NCBI RefSeq assembly: GCF_937936315.1
Contig: NZ_CALGWU010000056.1
Coordinates: forward strand, 123,038 to 187,037
Reading direction: 5' to 3'
Source: an uncultured Capnocytophaga sp.
Lineage (GTDB): Bacteria; Bacteroidota; Bacteroidia; Flavobacteriales; Flavobacteriaceae
Length of the DNA: 64,000 nt
Of this stretch, positions 1-10,153 are shown piece by piece. Both the position numbers and the translations under genes were made by a program. Numbering within the stretch: the stretch's first letter is position 1; the number at the start of each line of letters is the position of its first letter. The notes below the pieces were generated by a model. It saw nothing but the letters and a program-made list of their open reading frames with translations. It ran no database searches and was not told where the DNA came from.

Positions 1-23
1 AGTAACAAATGTGTTACAACTTT

Positions 24-52
24 TCTTACCTGTTACTTATTACTTGTTACTT
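24..52. repeat. Degenerate heptanucleotide array before the ABC gene
   Basis: TTAC recurs at exactly 7-bp steps (26, 33, 40, 47), ending a few bases before the ATG at 58. The same TTAC-type heptad lies upstream of two other genes in the window (35813-35868 and 42662-42689). It sits where the untranslated leader of the gene should be, so copy-number change would alter leader length. No function is shown. Confidence 0.6.
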
Positions 53-57
53 AAAAA

Positions 58-975
58 ATGCTTTTCCTTAAAAATATATCTTTTGCCTACGAAGGCCAAC
101 CTGAATTACTGAAAAATATCTCTTTTGAGCTTTCACAAGGCGAACATCTTTCCTTGATGGGAGAAAGTGGCTGCGGCAAGAGTACTCTCCTCAAAGTGAT
201 CTATGGACTCATAGATGTGCAAGAAGGCACCATTCATTTTCATAATGAGCGCGTTTGGGGTCCCTCGCGTCAGTTAGTGCCAGGTTTCAAAACGATGAAA
301 TACCTCGCACAAGATTTTGGTTTAGGGCCTTATCACACCGTTGCTGAGAACGTTGGTAAGTTCATTTCCAATCTTGATTTAACCTACAAAAAGGAACGTG
401 TAATGGAACTCCTCACCCTAGTAGGTATGGAGCGATTTGCTCCCCTAAAAGCTCTAAACCTCAGTGGTGGCGAAAAACAACGTGTAGCATTGGCAATGGC
501 ATTAGCTCAAGAACCTCAATTGTTGTTGCTCGATGAGCCTTTTAGTCAGGTAGATAATTTTAGGAAAAACGATTTACAGCGCACCCTTTTTGCTTATTTA
601 AAAGAGAAGAATATCAGTTGTATAGTAGCAACCCACGACGGTAAAGATGCCCTTTCTTATTCCGATAAAACAGCGATAATGTGCGCAGGAGAATTGTTGC
701 ATTTTGGCAACACTCTCAACATCTACGCTCAAGATACCGATGCTTATACTGCTTCTCTCTTTGGCGAAGTAACTGCCTATCAAGGTAAACTCTTCAAACC
801 TCATCAAATAGCGCTTGCCCCTCAACCCACCGATTGGCAAGTTACTGTGCAACATAACTACTTTCAAGGCTCACATTATCTTATAGAAGCTACGACTCCC
901 GAAACAAAAGTCTATTTCTATAACCCCATCCCTTTAACTAAAAACGCTACAGTTTATTTAGAAATTGAGAAATAG
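58..975 (+). CDS. ABC transporter ATP-binding protein
   Basis: This is the nucleotide-binding subunit of an ABC transporter, expected on the cytoplasmic face of the inner membrane. The 305-residue protein has a Walker A motif GESGCGKST near residues 35-43, an LSGGEKQR signature near residue 135, a Walker B run LLLLDEP near 155 and a switch His in VATHD. The last ~90 residues after the ATPase core look like a small accessory domain. No permease lies downstream; the next gene, 27 bp away from the chosen start, is a ketosynthase, so the membrane partner must be upstream of the window or elsewhere. The substrate cannot be read from the sequence. Co-orientation with the ketosynthase suggests an export role in a lipid or pigment cluster, but this is inference. 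Confidence 0.85.
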   Translation: MLFLKNISFAYEGQPELLKNISFELSQGEHLSLMGESGCGKSTLLKVIYGLIDVQEGTIHFHNERVWGPSRQLVPGFKTMKYLAQDFGLGPYHTVAENVGKFISNLDLTYKKERVMELLTLVGMERFAPLKALNLSGGEKQRVALAMALAQEPQLLLLDEPFSQVDNFRKNDLQRTLFAYLKEKNISCIVATHDGKDALSYSDKTAIMCAGELLHFGNTLNIYAQDTDAYTASLFGEVTAYQGKLFKPHQIALAPQPTDWQVTVQHNYFQGSHYLIEATTPETKVYFYNPIPLTKNATVYLEIEK

Positions 976-1002
976 CCCGTGTGGCTCGCACCAAATTGCC
1001 AA

Positions 1003-2106
1003 ATGTATTTTCATCACTACAATATCGTAACACCTTTAGGGCTCGACCTCCCTACAACAGCACGCTTGGTGCTTAGAGAACAATCAGGGATTGCGCGCTA
1101 CCCTCTCTATGGGCAACTCCCTAATGTTTGTCTTTCTAAAATAGGCGATGGTGCCTTAGAAAGCAAATTTCAGCAACATATAGGGCGTGAGGGATTTTCG
1201 AGATTAGAGAAAATGCTCCTTTTGGCAATCTTTCCTATTTTCAATTACATTAAGATTACTCCTCGTACTGCCTTTATACTTTCCACAACCAAAGGTAATA
1301 TTTCGGCACTTGCCAAAGGTGATACTACACCTTTGCTTTCGGCTACTGCCCAAAAAATAGCCGATGTAATAGGTATTACCACAACTCCTATTGTTGTTTC
1401 TAATGCTTGTGTATCAGGAGCTATGGCTCTCTCGGTAGCTGATAGTTTGCTAAAAACAGATAGTTACGACAGTGCTGTGGTATTGGCTGGCGACGAGATA
1501 AGTGAGTTTGTACTCTCGGGATTCCAGTCTTTTCAAGCAATGAGTCCTAAACCCTGTAAGCCTTACGACGCTACTCGAGATGGCATTACCTTAGGCGAGG
1601 CAGCAGCAGTTGTGTATGTAAGTAAGGAAGCGCAAGGAGCTAAGGCGCAACTATTGGGCAGCAGCTCTATCAATGATGCCAATCATATTTCAGGACCTTC
1701 ACGCACAGGCGAAGGACTTTATTTGAGTGTCCAAAACGCTCTCGATGAGGCAAAGATAGATCCCAAGCAAATAGACCTTATCAATGCCCACGGTACCGGA
1801 ACTCTCTATAATGACGAAATGGAAAGTATCGCCTTTATGCGTGCTAATCTCCTCTCAGCTCCTCTCAATAGTTACAAAGGCTACTTTGGTCATACATTAG
1901 GTACTTCTGGTCTGCTCGAAACCCTACTTACCATTGAATTAGCTCATTACAAAACCCTTCTAAAAAGTCTTAATTTTGAAACTCTCGGTGTTTCTCATCC
2001 TATTAATGTGTTGAGAGAAACCCAGCATAAAGAAGTGAATTACATCCTCAAAACAGCCTCAGGCTTTGGGGGTAGCAACACCGCGCTTGTAATCAAACAA
2101 CTATAA
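1003..2106 (+). CDS. Beta-ketoacyl-ACP synthase (KAS I/II type)
   Basis: This thiolase-fold condensing enzyme extends an acyl-ACP chain by two carbons. The catalytic triad is visible, numbered from the ATG at 1003: Cys136 in SNACVSG, His263 in NAHGTGT and His297 in GYFGHTLGTSG. The ATG at 1003 (MYFHHYNIVTPLG) is preferred because the protein then begins directly with the family's first strand; an in-frame GTG at 979 would add eight residues. At about 367 residues it is shorter than housekeeping FabF (about 410), as is common for ketosynthases of aryl-polyene and flexirubin clusters. It follows the ABC ATPase closely, which suggests cotranscription, and it may cooperate with the DarA/DarB cluster 38 kb away. 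That link is inference. Confidence 0.82.
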   Translation: MYFHHYNIVTPLGLDLPTTARLVLREQSGIARYPLYGQLPNVCLSKIGDGALESKFQQHIGREGFSRLEKMLLLAIFPIFNYIKITPRTAFILSTTKGNISALAKGDTTPLLSATAQKIADVIGITTTPIVVSNACVSGAMALSVADSLLKTDSYDSAVVLAGDEISEFVLSGFQSFQAMSPKPCKPYDATRDGITLGEAAAVVYVSKEAQGAKAQLLGSSSINDANHISGPSRTGEGLYLSVQNALDEAKIDPKQIDLINAHGTGTLYNDEMESIAFMRANLLSAPLNSYKGYFGHTLGTSGLLETLLTIELAHYKTLLKSLNFETLGVSHPINVLRETQHKEVNYILKTASGFGGSNTALVIKQL

Positions 2107-2173
2107 CCCTCTAATATATAATTACTAACATCTGAATATTATTTTTTTATGTTAAAAAAAAGTGAAGAAAAAT

Positions 2174-2203
2174 TTGCTTATTAAGAAAATATTCGTAACT
2201 TTG
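2174..2203 (+). promoter_or_regulatory. Promoter of the sus-like operon
   Basis: A TTG (2174-2176) is followed after 19 bp by TAACTTTG (2196-2203), matching the Bacteroidota sigma-ABfr pattern TTG-N17-23-TAnnTTTG. It lies 33 bp before the GH97 start codon. Confidence 0.7.
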
Positions 2204-2236
2204 AGCCCAATTTTAACACTATAAAGTAATAAAAAG

Positions 2237-4342
2237 ATGAGAAAGATAATTTTGTTGATGAGCGTTTTTGCTGCGCATTTACTTATGGCTCAGCAACAAA
2301 CCTCTCCTGATGGCAATGTGATACTCTCTTTTTCACTGAAAAATGACGGAACACCTTCGTATAAGGTGTCTTACAAAAATAAACCAGTGATAAACGAAAG
2401 TACTTTAGGCTTTACTCTTAAAAAAGCTGAGCCTTTAACCAATAACTTTAAAGTAGTAGATACTAAAAAATCTACTTTCAGAGAAACTTGGAAACCTGTA
2501 TGGGGGGAAGAAAGCGAAATTCTTAACCACTACAATGAACTACTTGTTTCTTTAGAGCAAAACAACACCAAACGCAAAATGAACATTCGTTTTCGCGTGT
2601 ATAATGAAGGTGTCGGTTTCCGTTATGAGTTCCCTTCTCAAAAAGAACTTACCTATTTTGTAGTAGAGGAAGAACTTTCTCAGTTTGCAATGACTGGCGA
2701 CCACACCGCTTGGTGGATTCCTGGGGATTACGATACCCAAGAGTACGATTATATGGAAAGCAAACTTTCTGAAATTCGCGGATTGATGAAAGAAGCTGTT
2801 ACCGAAAACGTATCGCAGTTCGCTTTTTCACCTACCGGCGTACAAACTTCTCTAATGATGAAAACCAAAGACGGCTTGTATATCAATCTTCACGAAGCTG
2901 CCTTGGTAGACTACTCGTTGATGAACCTCAATCTCGACGACAAAACTTTCGTCTTCCAATCTTGGCTCACCCCCGATGCTAAAGGTGATAAAGGTTACCT
3001 AATGGCTCCTTGCCATAGCCCTTGGCGTACGATTATGGTGAGCGACGATGCTCGTAAAATCTTAGCTTCTCGCTTGATTCTCAATCTCAACGAACCTTGT
3101 GCTATTGCCGATACTTCTTGGATTAAACCTGTGAAATACGTGGGTGTTTGGTGGGAAATGATCACTGGTAAAAGCTCTTGGAGTTATACGAACGACCTCC
3201 CTACTATCGACCTCAATACCGTAGATTACACCAAAACTAAACCCAATGGTACACACGGCGCTACCAACGAGAACGTGCGTAAATACATCGATTTTGCAGC
3301 TAAACACGGCTTCGACCAAGTGTTGGTAGAAGGTTGGAACGTGGGTTGGGAAGATTGGTTTGGTCACAAAAAAGATTATGTGTTCGATTTTGTAACTCCT
3401 TACCCCGACTTCGACCTCAAAGCGCTTAACGAGTACGCTCATTCTAAAGGTGTGAAACTGATGATGCACCACGAAACTTCTGGCTCTACGCGCAACTACG
3501 AGCGCCATATGAAAGCCGCTTACGAGTTGATGAACAAATATGGTTATAACTCAGTGAAAAGTGGATATGTAGGCGATATTCTTCCAGTAGGCGAACACCA
3601 CTATAGCCAATCTACTATCAACCACTACCTCTATGCAATAAAAGAAGCAGCCAAATATAAAATAATGGTGAATGCTCACGAGGCGGTACGCCCTACAGGT
3701 CTCTGCCGTACTTACCCGAATATGATAGGCAATGAATCAGCTAGAGGTACTGAGTATGAGGCTTTTGGAGGCAACAAAGTATTCCATACCACTATCTTGC
3801 CTTTCACTCGTTTGCAAGGTGGTCCTATGGATTATACCCCTGGTATCTTCGAAACCGAAATGAAGTATGTAAATCCTAACAACAACAGTCAGATACGCAC
3901 TACTTTGGCACGCCAATTAGCGTTGTATGTAACAATGTACAGTCCGTTACAAATGGCAGCCGACTTGCCTGAAAACTACGAAAAATTTATGGATGCTTTC
4001 CAATTCATCAAAGATGTACCCGTAGATTGGCAAAAAAGCGTATATCTTGAAGCTGAACCAGGACGTTACATCACCATTGCTCGTAAAGATAAACACAGCA
4101 ACGATTGGTACGTAGGTTGTACCGCTCACGAAGGCGGACACACTTCAGAGCTTTTGCTCAACTTCCTCGATAAAGGCAAGAAGTATGAGGCTACCATCTA
4201 TGCCGATGCGAAAGATGCCAATTGGAAAACCAATCCTAAGGCATATACAATCACCAAACAAAAAGTAAATGCTAAAACCAAATTGAAACTCACAGCAGCT
4301 CAAGGTGGTGGCTATGCTGTTAGCATTAAAGAAATTAAATAA
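2237..4342 (+). CDS. susB: Glycoside hydrolase family 97 alpha-glucosidase (SusB-like)
   Basis: GH97 enzymes of the SusB type release glucose from alpha-glucans, usually in the periplasm. The 701-residue length fits the family. Residues 1-18 form a signal peptide ending in LLMAQ. Family landmarks are the VLVEGWNVGWEDWFG block in the barrel, the histidine- and glutamate-rich GEHHYSQ and NAHEAVRPTG segments, and GNESARGTEYEA, which carry the glutamates typical of the inverting SusB branch. The gene has its own well-formed promoter and leads an operon with susC-, susD- and susE-like genes, the standard context for maltodextrin use. Some GH97 members are retaining alpha-galactosidases, but the Glu-rich motifs and the starch-type neighbours favour alpha-glucosidase. 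Confidence 0.9.
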   Translation: MRKIILLMSVFAAHLLMAQQQTSPDGNVILSFSLKNDGTPSYKVSYKNKPVINESTLGFTLKKAEPLTNNFKVVDTKKSTFRETWKPVWGEESEILNHYNELLVSLEQNNTKRKMNIRFRVYNEGVGFRYEFPSQKELTYFVVEEELSQFAMTGDHTAWWIPGDYDTQEYDYMESKLSEIRGLMKEAVTENVSQFAFSPTGVQTSLMMKTKDGLYINLHEAALVDYSLMNLNLDDKTFVFQSWLTPDAKGDKGYLMAPCHSPWRTIMVSDDARKILASRLILNLNEPCAIADTSWIKPVKYVGVWWEMITGKSSWSYTNDLPTIDLNTVDYTKTKPNGTHGATNENVRKYIDFAAKHGFDQVLVEGWNVGWEDWFGHKKDYVFDFVTPYPDFDLKALNEYAHSKGVKLMMHHETSGSTRNYERHMKAAYELMNKYGYNSVKSGYVGDILPVGEHHYSQSTINHYLYAIKEAAKYKIMVNAHEAVRPTGLCRTYPNMIGNESARGTEYEAFGGNKVFHTTILPFTRLQGGPMDYTPGIFETEMKYVNPNNNSQIRTTLARQLALYVTMYSPLQMAADLPENYEKFMDAFQFIKDVPVDWQKSVYLEAEPGRYITIARKDKHSNDWYVGCTAHEGGHTSELLLNFLDKGKKYEATIYADAKDANWKTNPKAYTITKQKVNAKTKLKLTAAQGGGYAVSIKEIK

Positions 4343-4412
4343 TGAATCAATAAGTCAATTGGCAAATCGACAAATTGACAAATTTCCCAATTTTATTCGT
4401 ATGAAAGTAAAA

Positions 4413-7337
4413 ATGAACAAACTACTTTATACAGTAGTATTTTTCTTGTGTGTAGCTTTCGGTTATGCACAGCAAATCACTGTAAAAGGAACAGTGAAAG
4501 ATGGCACAGGTGAACCTCTAATGGGTGCTAGTGTCCTTGTTAAAGGTACTTCTCATGGTGCTGCCGCCGATTTCGATGGTAATTTTGAACTAAAAGTAGA
4601 GAAAGGAGCTACGCTTGTATTCTCATCTGTAGGTTTCAAATCTCAAGAAGTAGCAGCTAAAGCAGGAACTATGAACATCGTTCTTCAAGAAGATGTACAA
4701 CAACTCGGCGACGTGGTTGTTATCGGCTATGGAGCTGTGAGAAAAAAGGACTTAACAGGCTCTGTAAACTTAGTAACCGATAAGGACTTTAACAAAGCTC
4801 CTGCTGTAAATGCCGACCAGCTTATCCAAGGTAAAATAGCTGGGGTACAAATGACCTCTGCAAGTGGAGCTCCTGGTGAAGGACAAACCATTCGCGTACG
4901 TGGTAATGGCTCTTTATCCTTGACTTCTAACCCACTAATTGTAATCGATGGTGTCCCAATGAATGATGGCGGTGTGGGCGGTTCTCGTAGTATCTTCAAC
5001 TCTATCAACCCCGAAGATATCGAAAGTATGACTGTATTGAAAGACGCTTCATCTACCGCTATCTTCGGTTCTCGTGCTGCCAATGGGGTGATTATGATTA
5101 CCACCAAAAAAGGAAAAGCAAACCAAGATATGAAGATTAGCTTCAACACCAGCATAGCCCTACAAGACGTAAACAAATATGTTGATGTAATGAGTGCCGA
5201 TCAATACCGCCAAACTGTAAAAGGATTGAATAACCCTGCTGCCGAGGCGCTCTTGGGCAATGCTAATACCAATTGGCAAAAAGAAATCTACCAAGTAGCC
5301 CCTATGAGTAATAGTACTTTAGTGCTATCTGGCGCTTACAAATCTTTGCCTTACCGTGTATCAATAGGACATTCGTATGCCGATGGGGTGTTGCGCACCG
5401 ATAATTTCAAACGTACCAATGCCAAAATTAGCTTGAACCCTACTTTCTTTGATAAATCATTGAAATTAGAATTCAATGCCAATGGTACTTATATGCAAAA
5501 CCGCTTCGCCGAAAAAGGAGCTATAAGTTCAGCGGTACTTTATGACCCTACCCAGTCAGTCTTTGGAGGTCCTGCTAAATACGGAGGATATCACGCTTGG
5601 ATTGATCCGGCTACAGGAAATCGTTCTAACTTAGCAGCTACCAACCCTATGGCGTTATTGAACTTTACCGACGATAGTTCTAAAGTGTTTCGCTTTATTG
5701 GTAATGTAAAAGTAGATTATACCTTGCCTTTCTTTAAAGATATTACCGCTACCGTAAATGCTGGTTTAGACTATAGCAATGGTAAAGGCGATAAAATTAT
5801 AGATCCTAAAATGCCTACTGCCACTACTGGTTTTGCAGGAAGTACTAATACCTATAATAATAAAGCTACTAATAAGTTGTTTGATGCTTATGTAAACTAT
5901 ATGAAGGACATCAAAGATACACATAGTATTGGGCTAATGCTAGGACACTCTTATCAATCTTTTGAATTTGATGATAATAGTACACAACACGATTACTTTG
6001 TAAATCCTAGTGATAACAAACACATCCCTAATATCAACAAAAGTAAAAACGTGTTAATGTCATTCTTTGGCCGTGCTAACTATGGATACAAAGATCGTTA
6101 CCTCCTTACCGCTACCCTCCGTGCCGATGCTTCTTCTAAACTAAACCCAGACGACCGTTGGGGCTACTTCCCTTCAGTTGCCTTGGCTTGGAATGTGAGC
6201 AACGAGAATTTCCTTAAAGATAACAAAACTCTTAACGAACTCAAATTGCGTTTTGGTTATGGTGAAGTAGGGAACGTAAATGGTTTGGGCGACTACCTAT
6301 TCCTTACCAATTATACCCGTAGCCAAGATGGCGCTTCTTACCAATTAGGTAATAGCTTCTATCAAACCTACCGCCCTAGTGTTACCAACAAAAACCTACG
6401 TTGGGAAATTGGAAATACCCTCAATGCTGGTATTGATTTTGCCTTGTGGAATAACCTTATTACTGGTACCCTCGATGTATATCGCAAACAAACTAAAGAC
6501 CTAATTGCCGAAACCACTATCGACCCTTTCACCAACTTCAAAAACCGTGTGAATGCTAACGTGGGAGATATGGAAAACAAAGGAGTTGAATTTGGTTTGA
6601 CTGTTACTCCTATACGCAATACCGAAAAAAACATCCGTTGGAGCCTAAATTATAATATTGCTTACAATGATAATAAAATTACCCGTATGCCCGACGATCA
6701 ACCTACTGGAGGTATAGAAGGTGGTACAGGTAACCGTGTACAATTACACCGACAAGGAGAAACACCTTATTCTTTTTATGTCTATCAACAAGTGTATGAT
6801 GCACAAGGCAAACCTATCGAAAATACTTTTGTTGATAGAAATGCCAACGGCAAAATTGACGAAGGTGACCGCTACTTGTACAAATCACCTTTTGCCCCTA
6901 TAACTATGGGATTTGGCACCGATTTAAACTACAAGAATTGGGATTTAAACATCACTACCCGTGCAAACATCGGTAATTATGCGTATAATAACACTCAATC
7001 TCGTTTAGATCAGCTTGGTGAAATTACAGCTAATAGTGGCTTTATTGTTAATATTAAAGCAAATCAGGCAGATGCTAATTTCCAACGCCATAACGACCAA
7101 GCGTGGTTAAGTGATTACTATATTGAAAACGCTTCATTCTTCAAGTTAGACAATATCACTTTAGGCTATACCTTCCCTCACACTGATAAAATGCACATCC
7201 GCCTCTATGGTACTGTACAAAATGTATTGACTATTACTAAATACAGTGGCTTAGACCCAGAAGTGTTTGGCGGTATTGACAACAATTTTTATCCTCGCCC
7301 TCAAACTTACTTATTGGGCTTGAATCTTAACTTTTAA
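4413..7337 (+). CDS. susC: SusC/RagA-family TonB-linked outer membrane protein
   Basis: This is the outer-membrane TonB-dependent transporter that imports oligosaccharides delivered by the SusD partner. The ATG at 4413 starts a clear signal peptide (MNKLLYTVVFFLCVAFGYAQ); another ATG lies at 4401. An N-terminal carboxypeptidase-regulatory-like domain (about residues 20-100, GEPLMGASVLVKGTS) is followed by the plug (VVIGYGAVRKKDLTGSV; DQLIQGKIAGVQ) and a 22-strand barrel ending in an aromatic-rich strand, TYLLGLNLNF. Length (about 975 residues) is normal for the family. It follows the GH97 gene and lies 12 bp before the chosen susD start. The glucan substrate is inferred from the GH97 and SusE neighbours. 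Confidence 0.95.
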   Translation: MNKLLYTVVFFLCVAFGYAQQITVKGTVKDGTGEPLMGASVLVKGTSHGAAADFDGNFELKVEKGATLVFSSVGFKSQEVAAKAGTMNIVLQEDVQQLGDVVVIGYGAVRKKDLTGSVNLVTDKDFNKAPAVNADQLIQGKIAGVQMTSASGAPGEGQTIRVRGNGSLSLTSNPLIVIDGVPMNDGGVGGSRSIFNSINPEDIESMTVLKDASSTAIFGSRAANGVIMITTKKGKANQDMKISFNTSIALQDVNKYVDVMSADQYRQTVKGLNNPAAEALLGNANTNWQKEIYQVAPMSNSTLVLSGAYKSLPYRVSIGHSYADGVLRTDNFKRTNAKISLNPTFFDKSLKLEFNANGTYMQNRFAEKGAISSAVLYDPTQSVFGGPAKYGGYHAWIDPATGNRSNLAATNPMALLNFTDDSSKVFRFIGNVKVDYTLPFFKDITATVNAGLDYSNGKGDKIIDPKMPTATTGFAGSTNTYNNKATNKLFDAYVNYMKDIKDTHSIGLMLGHSYQSFEFDDNSTQHDYFVNPSDNKHIPNINKSKNVLMSFFGRANYGYKDRYLLTATLRADASSKLNPDDRWGYFPSVALAWNVSNENFLKDNKTLNELKLRFGYGEVGNVNGLGDYLFLTNYTRSQDGASYQLGNSFYQTYRPSVTNKNLRWEIGNTLNAGIDFALWNNLITGTLDVYRKQTKDLIAETTIDPFTNFKNRVNANVGDMENKGVEFGLTVTPIRNTEKNIRWSLNYNIAYNDNKITRMPDDQPTGGIEGGTGNRVQLHRQGETPYSFYVYQQVYDAQGKPIENTFVDRNANGKIDEGDRYLYKSPFAPITMGFGTDLNYKNWDLNITTRANIGNYAYNNTQSRLDQLGEITANSGFIVNIKANQADANFQRHNDQAWLSDYYIENASFFKLDNITLGYTFPHTDKMHIRLYGTVQNVLTITKYSGLDPEVFGGIDNNFYPRPQTYLLGLNLNF

Positions 7338-7349
7338 TGTATGCAAAGT

Positions 7350-8972
7350 ATGAAAAAATATATTAAACATAGTATTTTAGGGCTTACAGTGGCTCTTTCC
7401 CTTAGTGCTTGTATGAAGGACTTAGACCAAGAGCCTATTGACCCCGATAGCTTCACTGAGAAAGACGTATTCAAAAACGCTACTGAAGCTAAAAGTGCCT
7501 TAGCTAAAATCTACGCCTCAATGGCAGTTACAGGACAAAAGGGGCCTTCTGGAGATGGTGACCTTGCTAATGTAGACGAAAGCTCCACTCAGTTCACCCG
7601 TGCACAGTTTTACTTGCAAGAGTCAAGTACTGATGAAGCCATTATTCGTTGGGCAGATGCAGGAGTACCCGATTTTCACAATATGAGTTGGACTCCTTCT
7701 AACGCTTTCACTAATGGTTATTACAACCGTTTGGGGCAACAAATCGCTTTTACCAATTCGTTTATTGATAATGCACAAGCGTTGGCTTCAGACCCCGAAG
7801 TAGCTTATTATATTGCCGAAGCACGATTTATCCGTGCTTACGCTTATTACAACGTAATAGACGCTTTTGGAAAAGCTCCCTTGATTACCTCATCAAAAGC
7901 TGATTTAAAACCTGTTCAAAACTCTCGTAATGAACTCTTTAACTTCGTAGAAAGCGAACTAAAAGATTTGGAAACTAAGCTAAAAGCAGCTCGTGCTAAT
8001 GAATATGGTCGTGTAGATGCCGTAGCCGCACAAGCTCTACTCGCACGTTTATACCTCAATGCTAAAGTGTATATAGGGGTAGACAAATATACCGATTGTA
8101 TTACTTATGCCAATAAGGTGATCGCCTCATCATATAGCTTAAACACTACCGATGCTAATAACAATGGTACTGCTTATGATGAACTATTCTTAGCTGATAA
8201 CAATAGTAATGGCGCTCAAAACGAATTTATTTTCGTAGTGAATTTTGATGGATTGAACACCAAAACTCACGGAGGAACGTCTTTTATTACTCACGCAGCT
8301 ACAGGAGGAAATATGAATCCTAACTTAATTGGTATTAATGGTGGATGGCAAGGTATTACAGTTACTAAAGAGTTTGTCGATAAATTTGAAGCTTCAGTAC
8401 GCAATGGTAATAACGAACCTACCGCTTGGAAAGATAAACGTGCTATGTTCCATACCGATGGGCAAACCTATGAAAATACTAATATAAAAGACTTTAAAAC
8501 AGCTGGTTATGCAGTAACTAAGTTTAGAAATATAACCTCTACAGGAACCGTAGGTAAAGACCCTGCTAAAGATTTTCCAGACACCGATTTACCGCTCATT
8601 CGTTTAGCCGAAGTATATCTTACTTATGCTGAAGCTGTACTACGTGGTGGCTCTGGTGGTAATAGAACTACTGCTTTAAACTATATAAACCAATTGCGTA
8701 CCCGCGCTTATGGAAACGCCTCTGGCAACATAACCAATAGCGACCTTACCTTAGATTTTATCTTAGACGAACGCGCTCGCGAACTCTATTGGGAAGGATT
8801 GCGCCGTACCGACCTCATTCGTTATGATAAATTTACCACCACCAATTATCTCTGGTCTCTAAAAGGAGGTGCGGCTTCTGGGGTAGCAGTTCCTGATTTC
8901 AGAAACTTATATCCTATTCCTCAAGATGCGCTTACTGCTAATGAAAACCTTAGACAAAACACTGGATACTAA
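7350..8972 (+). CDS. susD: SusD/RagB-family nutrient-binding lipoprotein
   Basis: SusD-type proteins are surface lipoproteins that cap the SusC barrel and bind glycan. The signal peptide from the ATG at 7350 ends in the lipobox LSAC, followed by MKDLDQEPIDP, the usual acidic tether. The N-terminal TPR-like helices (AEARFIRAYAYYNVIDAFGKAPL) and the C-terminal RLAEVYLTYAEAVLRGG and DERARELYWEGLRRTDLIRY motifs are diagnostic of the family. An alternative ATG at 7341 adds three residues. The gene follows susC immediately and precedes the susE-like gene by 12 bp, so SusC, SusD and SusE are expected to be made together. Confidence 0.95.
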   Translation: MKKYIKHSILGLTVALSLSACMKDLDQEPIDPDSFTEKDVFKNATEAKSALAKIYASMAVTGQKGPSGDGDLANVDESSTQFTRAQFYLQESSTDEAIIRWADAGVPDFHNMSWTPSNAFTNGYYNRLGQQIAFTNSFIDNAQALASDPEVAYYIAEARFIRAYAYYNVIDAFGKAPLITSSKADLKPVQNSRNELFNFVESELKDLETKLKAARANEYGRVDAVAAQALLARLYLNAKVYIGVDKYTDCITYANKVIASSYSLNTTDANNNGTAYDELFLADNNSNGAQNEFIFVVNFDGLNTKTHGGTSFITHAATGGNMNPNLIGINGGWQGITVTKEFVDKFEASVRNGNNEPTAWKDKRAMFHTDGQTYENTNIKDFKTAGYAVTKFRNITSTGTVGKDPAKDFPDTDLPLIRLAEVYLTYAEAVLRGGSGGNRTTALNYINQLRTRAYGNASGNITNSDLTLDFILDERARELYWEGLRRTDLIRYDKFTTTNYLWSLKGGAASGVAVPDFRNLYPIPQDALTANENLRQNTGY

Positions 8973-8984
8973 AAAAGAAATATT

Positions 8985-10028
8985 ATGAAAAATATATTTA
9001 AAACTATATTATTATGTTCAGGGCTTACCTTGTTTGTAGCTTGCGAAAAAGATGAAGACAAAGTAACAATGAGTTCTAATGCCCAAGTAGAGCCTACTCT
9101 ATCAACCAATACAATAGTGTTAGACAAAACACAATCAAACACTACTGTTCTTACCATAAGTTGGGAAGAAAAAGATTTTAATGTAGCTGTAGCTCCTACC
9201 TATACAGTCAATTTAGAATATGAAGGTAAAGTGAAACCTATCTCTGTGAAACAATCTCCTTTAACCTTCACTACTAAAGAATTGAACGACTATCTTCTTG
9301 GTTTAAATGTCCCTGCAGGTACAGCTACTAACGTAACAGTGTATGTAAAAGCTGCCCTTAGTGACCAACGTAGTATTGTTTCAAAAAAGAATACTTTGAA
9401 TGTAACTCCTTTCCTTGATGAAATCAAACCAAGCGAATGGGGGGTAGTAGGTAGCGCAACTCCTAATGGTTGGGATGGACCTGATGTTTCTTTCTGGAAT
9501 GGTGAAAATGGAACCCTTGTAGCTTATGCTACTTTTACTACTGGCGAAATCAAATTCCGCAAAGGTAATAAATGGGCAAATGGTGACGACTGGGGTGACA
9601 AGAATAGAGATGGAGTACTTGATAAAGAAAGTGGAAATAATATTCCTGTAACAGCAGGTACTTACAAAATCACTTGGAAATTATCCGATAATACTTATAC
9701 TATTGAGCCTTATTCTTGGGGTATAGTAGGTTCTGCAGGTAATGGTTGGGATGTAACCAATACAGATATCAAACTTACCTATGAAGGTAGTACTAATTCT
9801 TGGGTAGCAAAAAATGTAGCACTCAACGCTGGAGAACTCAAAATCCGTTTCAACAATAAGTGGGCTGGTGATTTTGGCGCTGATACTACCGAAAACCCTA
9901 CAACTCAATTAGAAGGAAGTGTGAAATCTGGAGGAAGTAATATTAAAATAACTACCGCTGGTAATTACAACGTTTCTTTTTCATTTGATGCAAGTAACAA
10001 AGGTTCTTACAAAATAGAAAAATTGTAA
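8985..10028 (+). CDS. susE: SusE/SusF-like starch-binding surface lipoprotein
   Basis: This is a surface lipoprotein expected to bind starch without enzymatic activity. The 347-residue chain has a lipoprotein signal ending in LFVAC, an N-terminal Ig-like SusE domain (about residues 35-145) and two tandem binding modules. Module one starts at EWGVVGSATPNGWDGPD and module two at SWGIVGSAGNGWDVTNTD; both carry the aromatic and KIRF/KFRKGNKWA strands seen in SusE/SusF glycan-binding domains. It ends at a strong hairpin terminator, so the intact operon is GH97-susC-susD-susE with a single E/F protein. Two modules and this size fit SusE rather than SusF. Confidence 0.85.
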   Translation: MKNIFKTILLCSGLTLFVACEKDEDKVTMSSNAQVEPTLSTNTIVLDKTQSNTTVLTISWEEKDFNVAVAPTYTVNLEYEGKVKPISVKQSPLTFTTKELNDYLLGLNVPAGTATNVTVYVKAALSDQRSIVSKKNTLNVTPFLDEIKPSEWGVVGSATPNGWDGPDVSFWNGENGTLVAYATFTTGEIKFRKGNKWANGDDWGDKNRDGVLDKESGNNIPVTAGTYKITWKLSDNTYTIEPYSWGIVGSAGNGWDVTNTDIKLTYEGSTNSWVAKNVALNAGELKIRFNNKWAGDFGADTTENPTTQLEGSVKSGGSNIKITTAGNYNVSFSFDASNKGSYKIEKL

Positions 10029-10036
10029 CCCAAATT

Positions 10037-10068
10037 AAAGGCTGTTCAACAACCCTTGAACAGCCTTT
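10037..10068 (+). terminator. Terminator of the sus-like operon
   Basis: A perfect 13-bp stem (10037-10049 with 10056-10068) closes a 6-nt loop immediately after the susE-like stop codon. It should end the operon before the amylase remnant. Confidence 0.8.
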
Positions 10069-10153
10069 ATACTATCATCTAAAAAAATCTACAATCATCT
10101 TTATAATAGTAGTATATCTATAGAGTTTATAATTGGACTTAAATACTGAAAAT

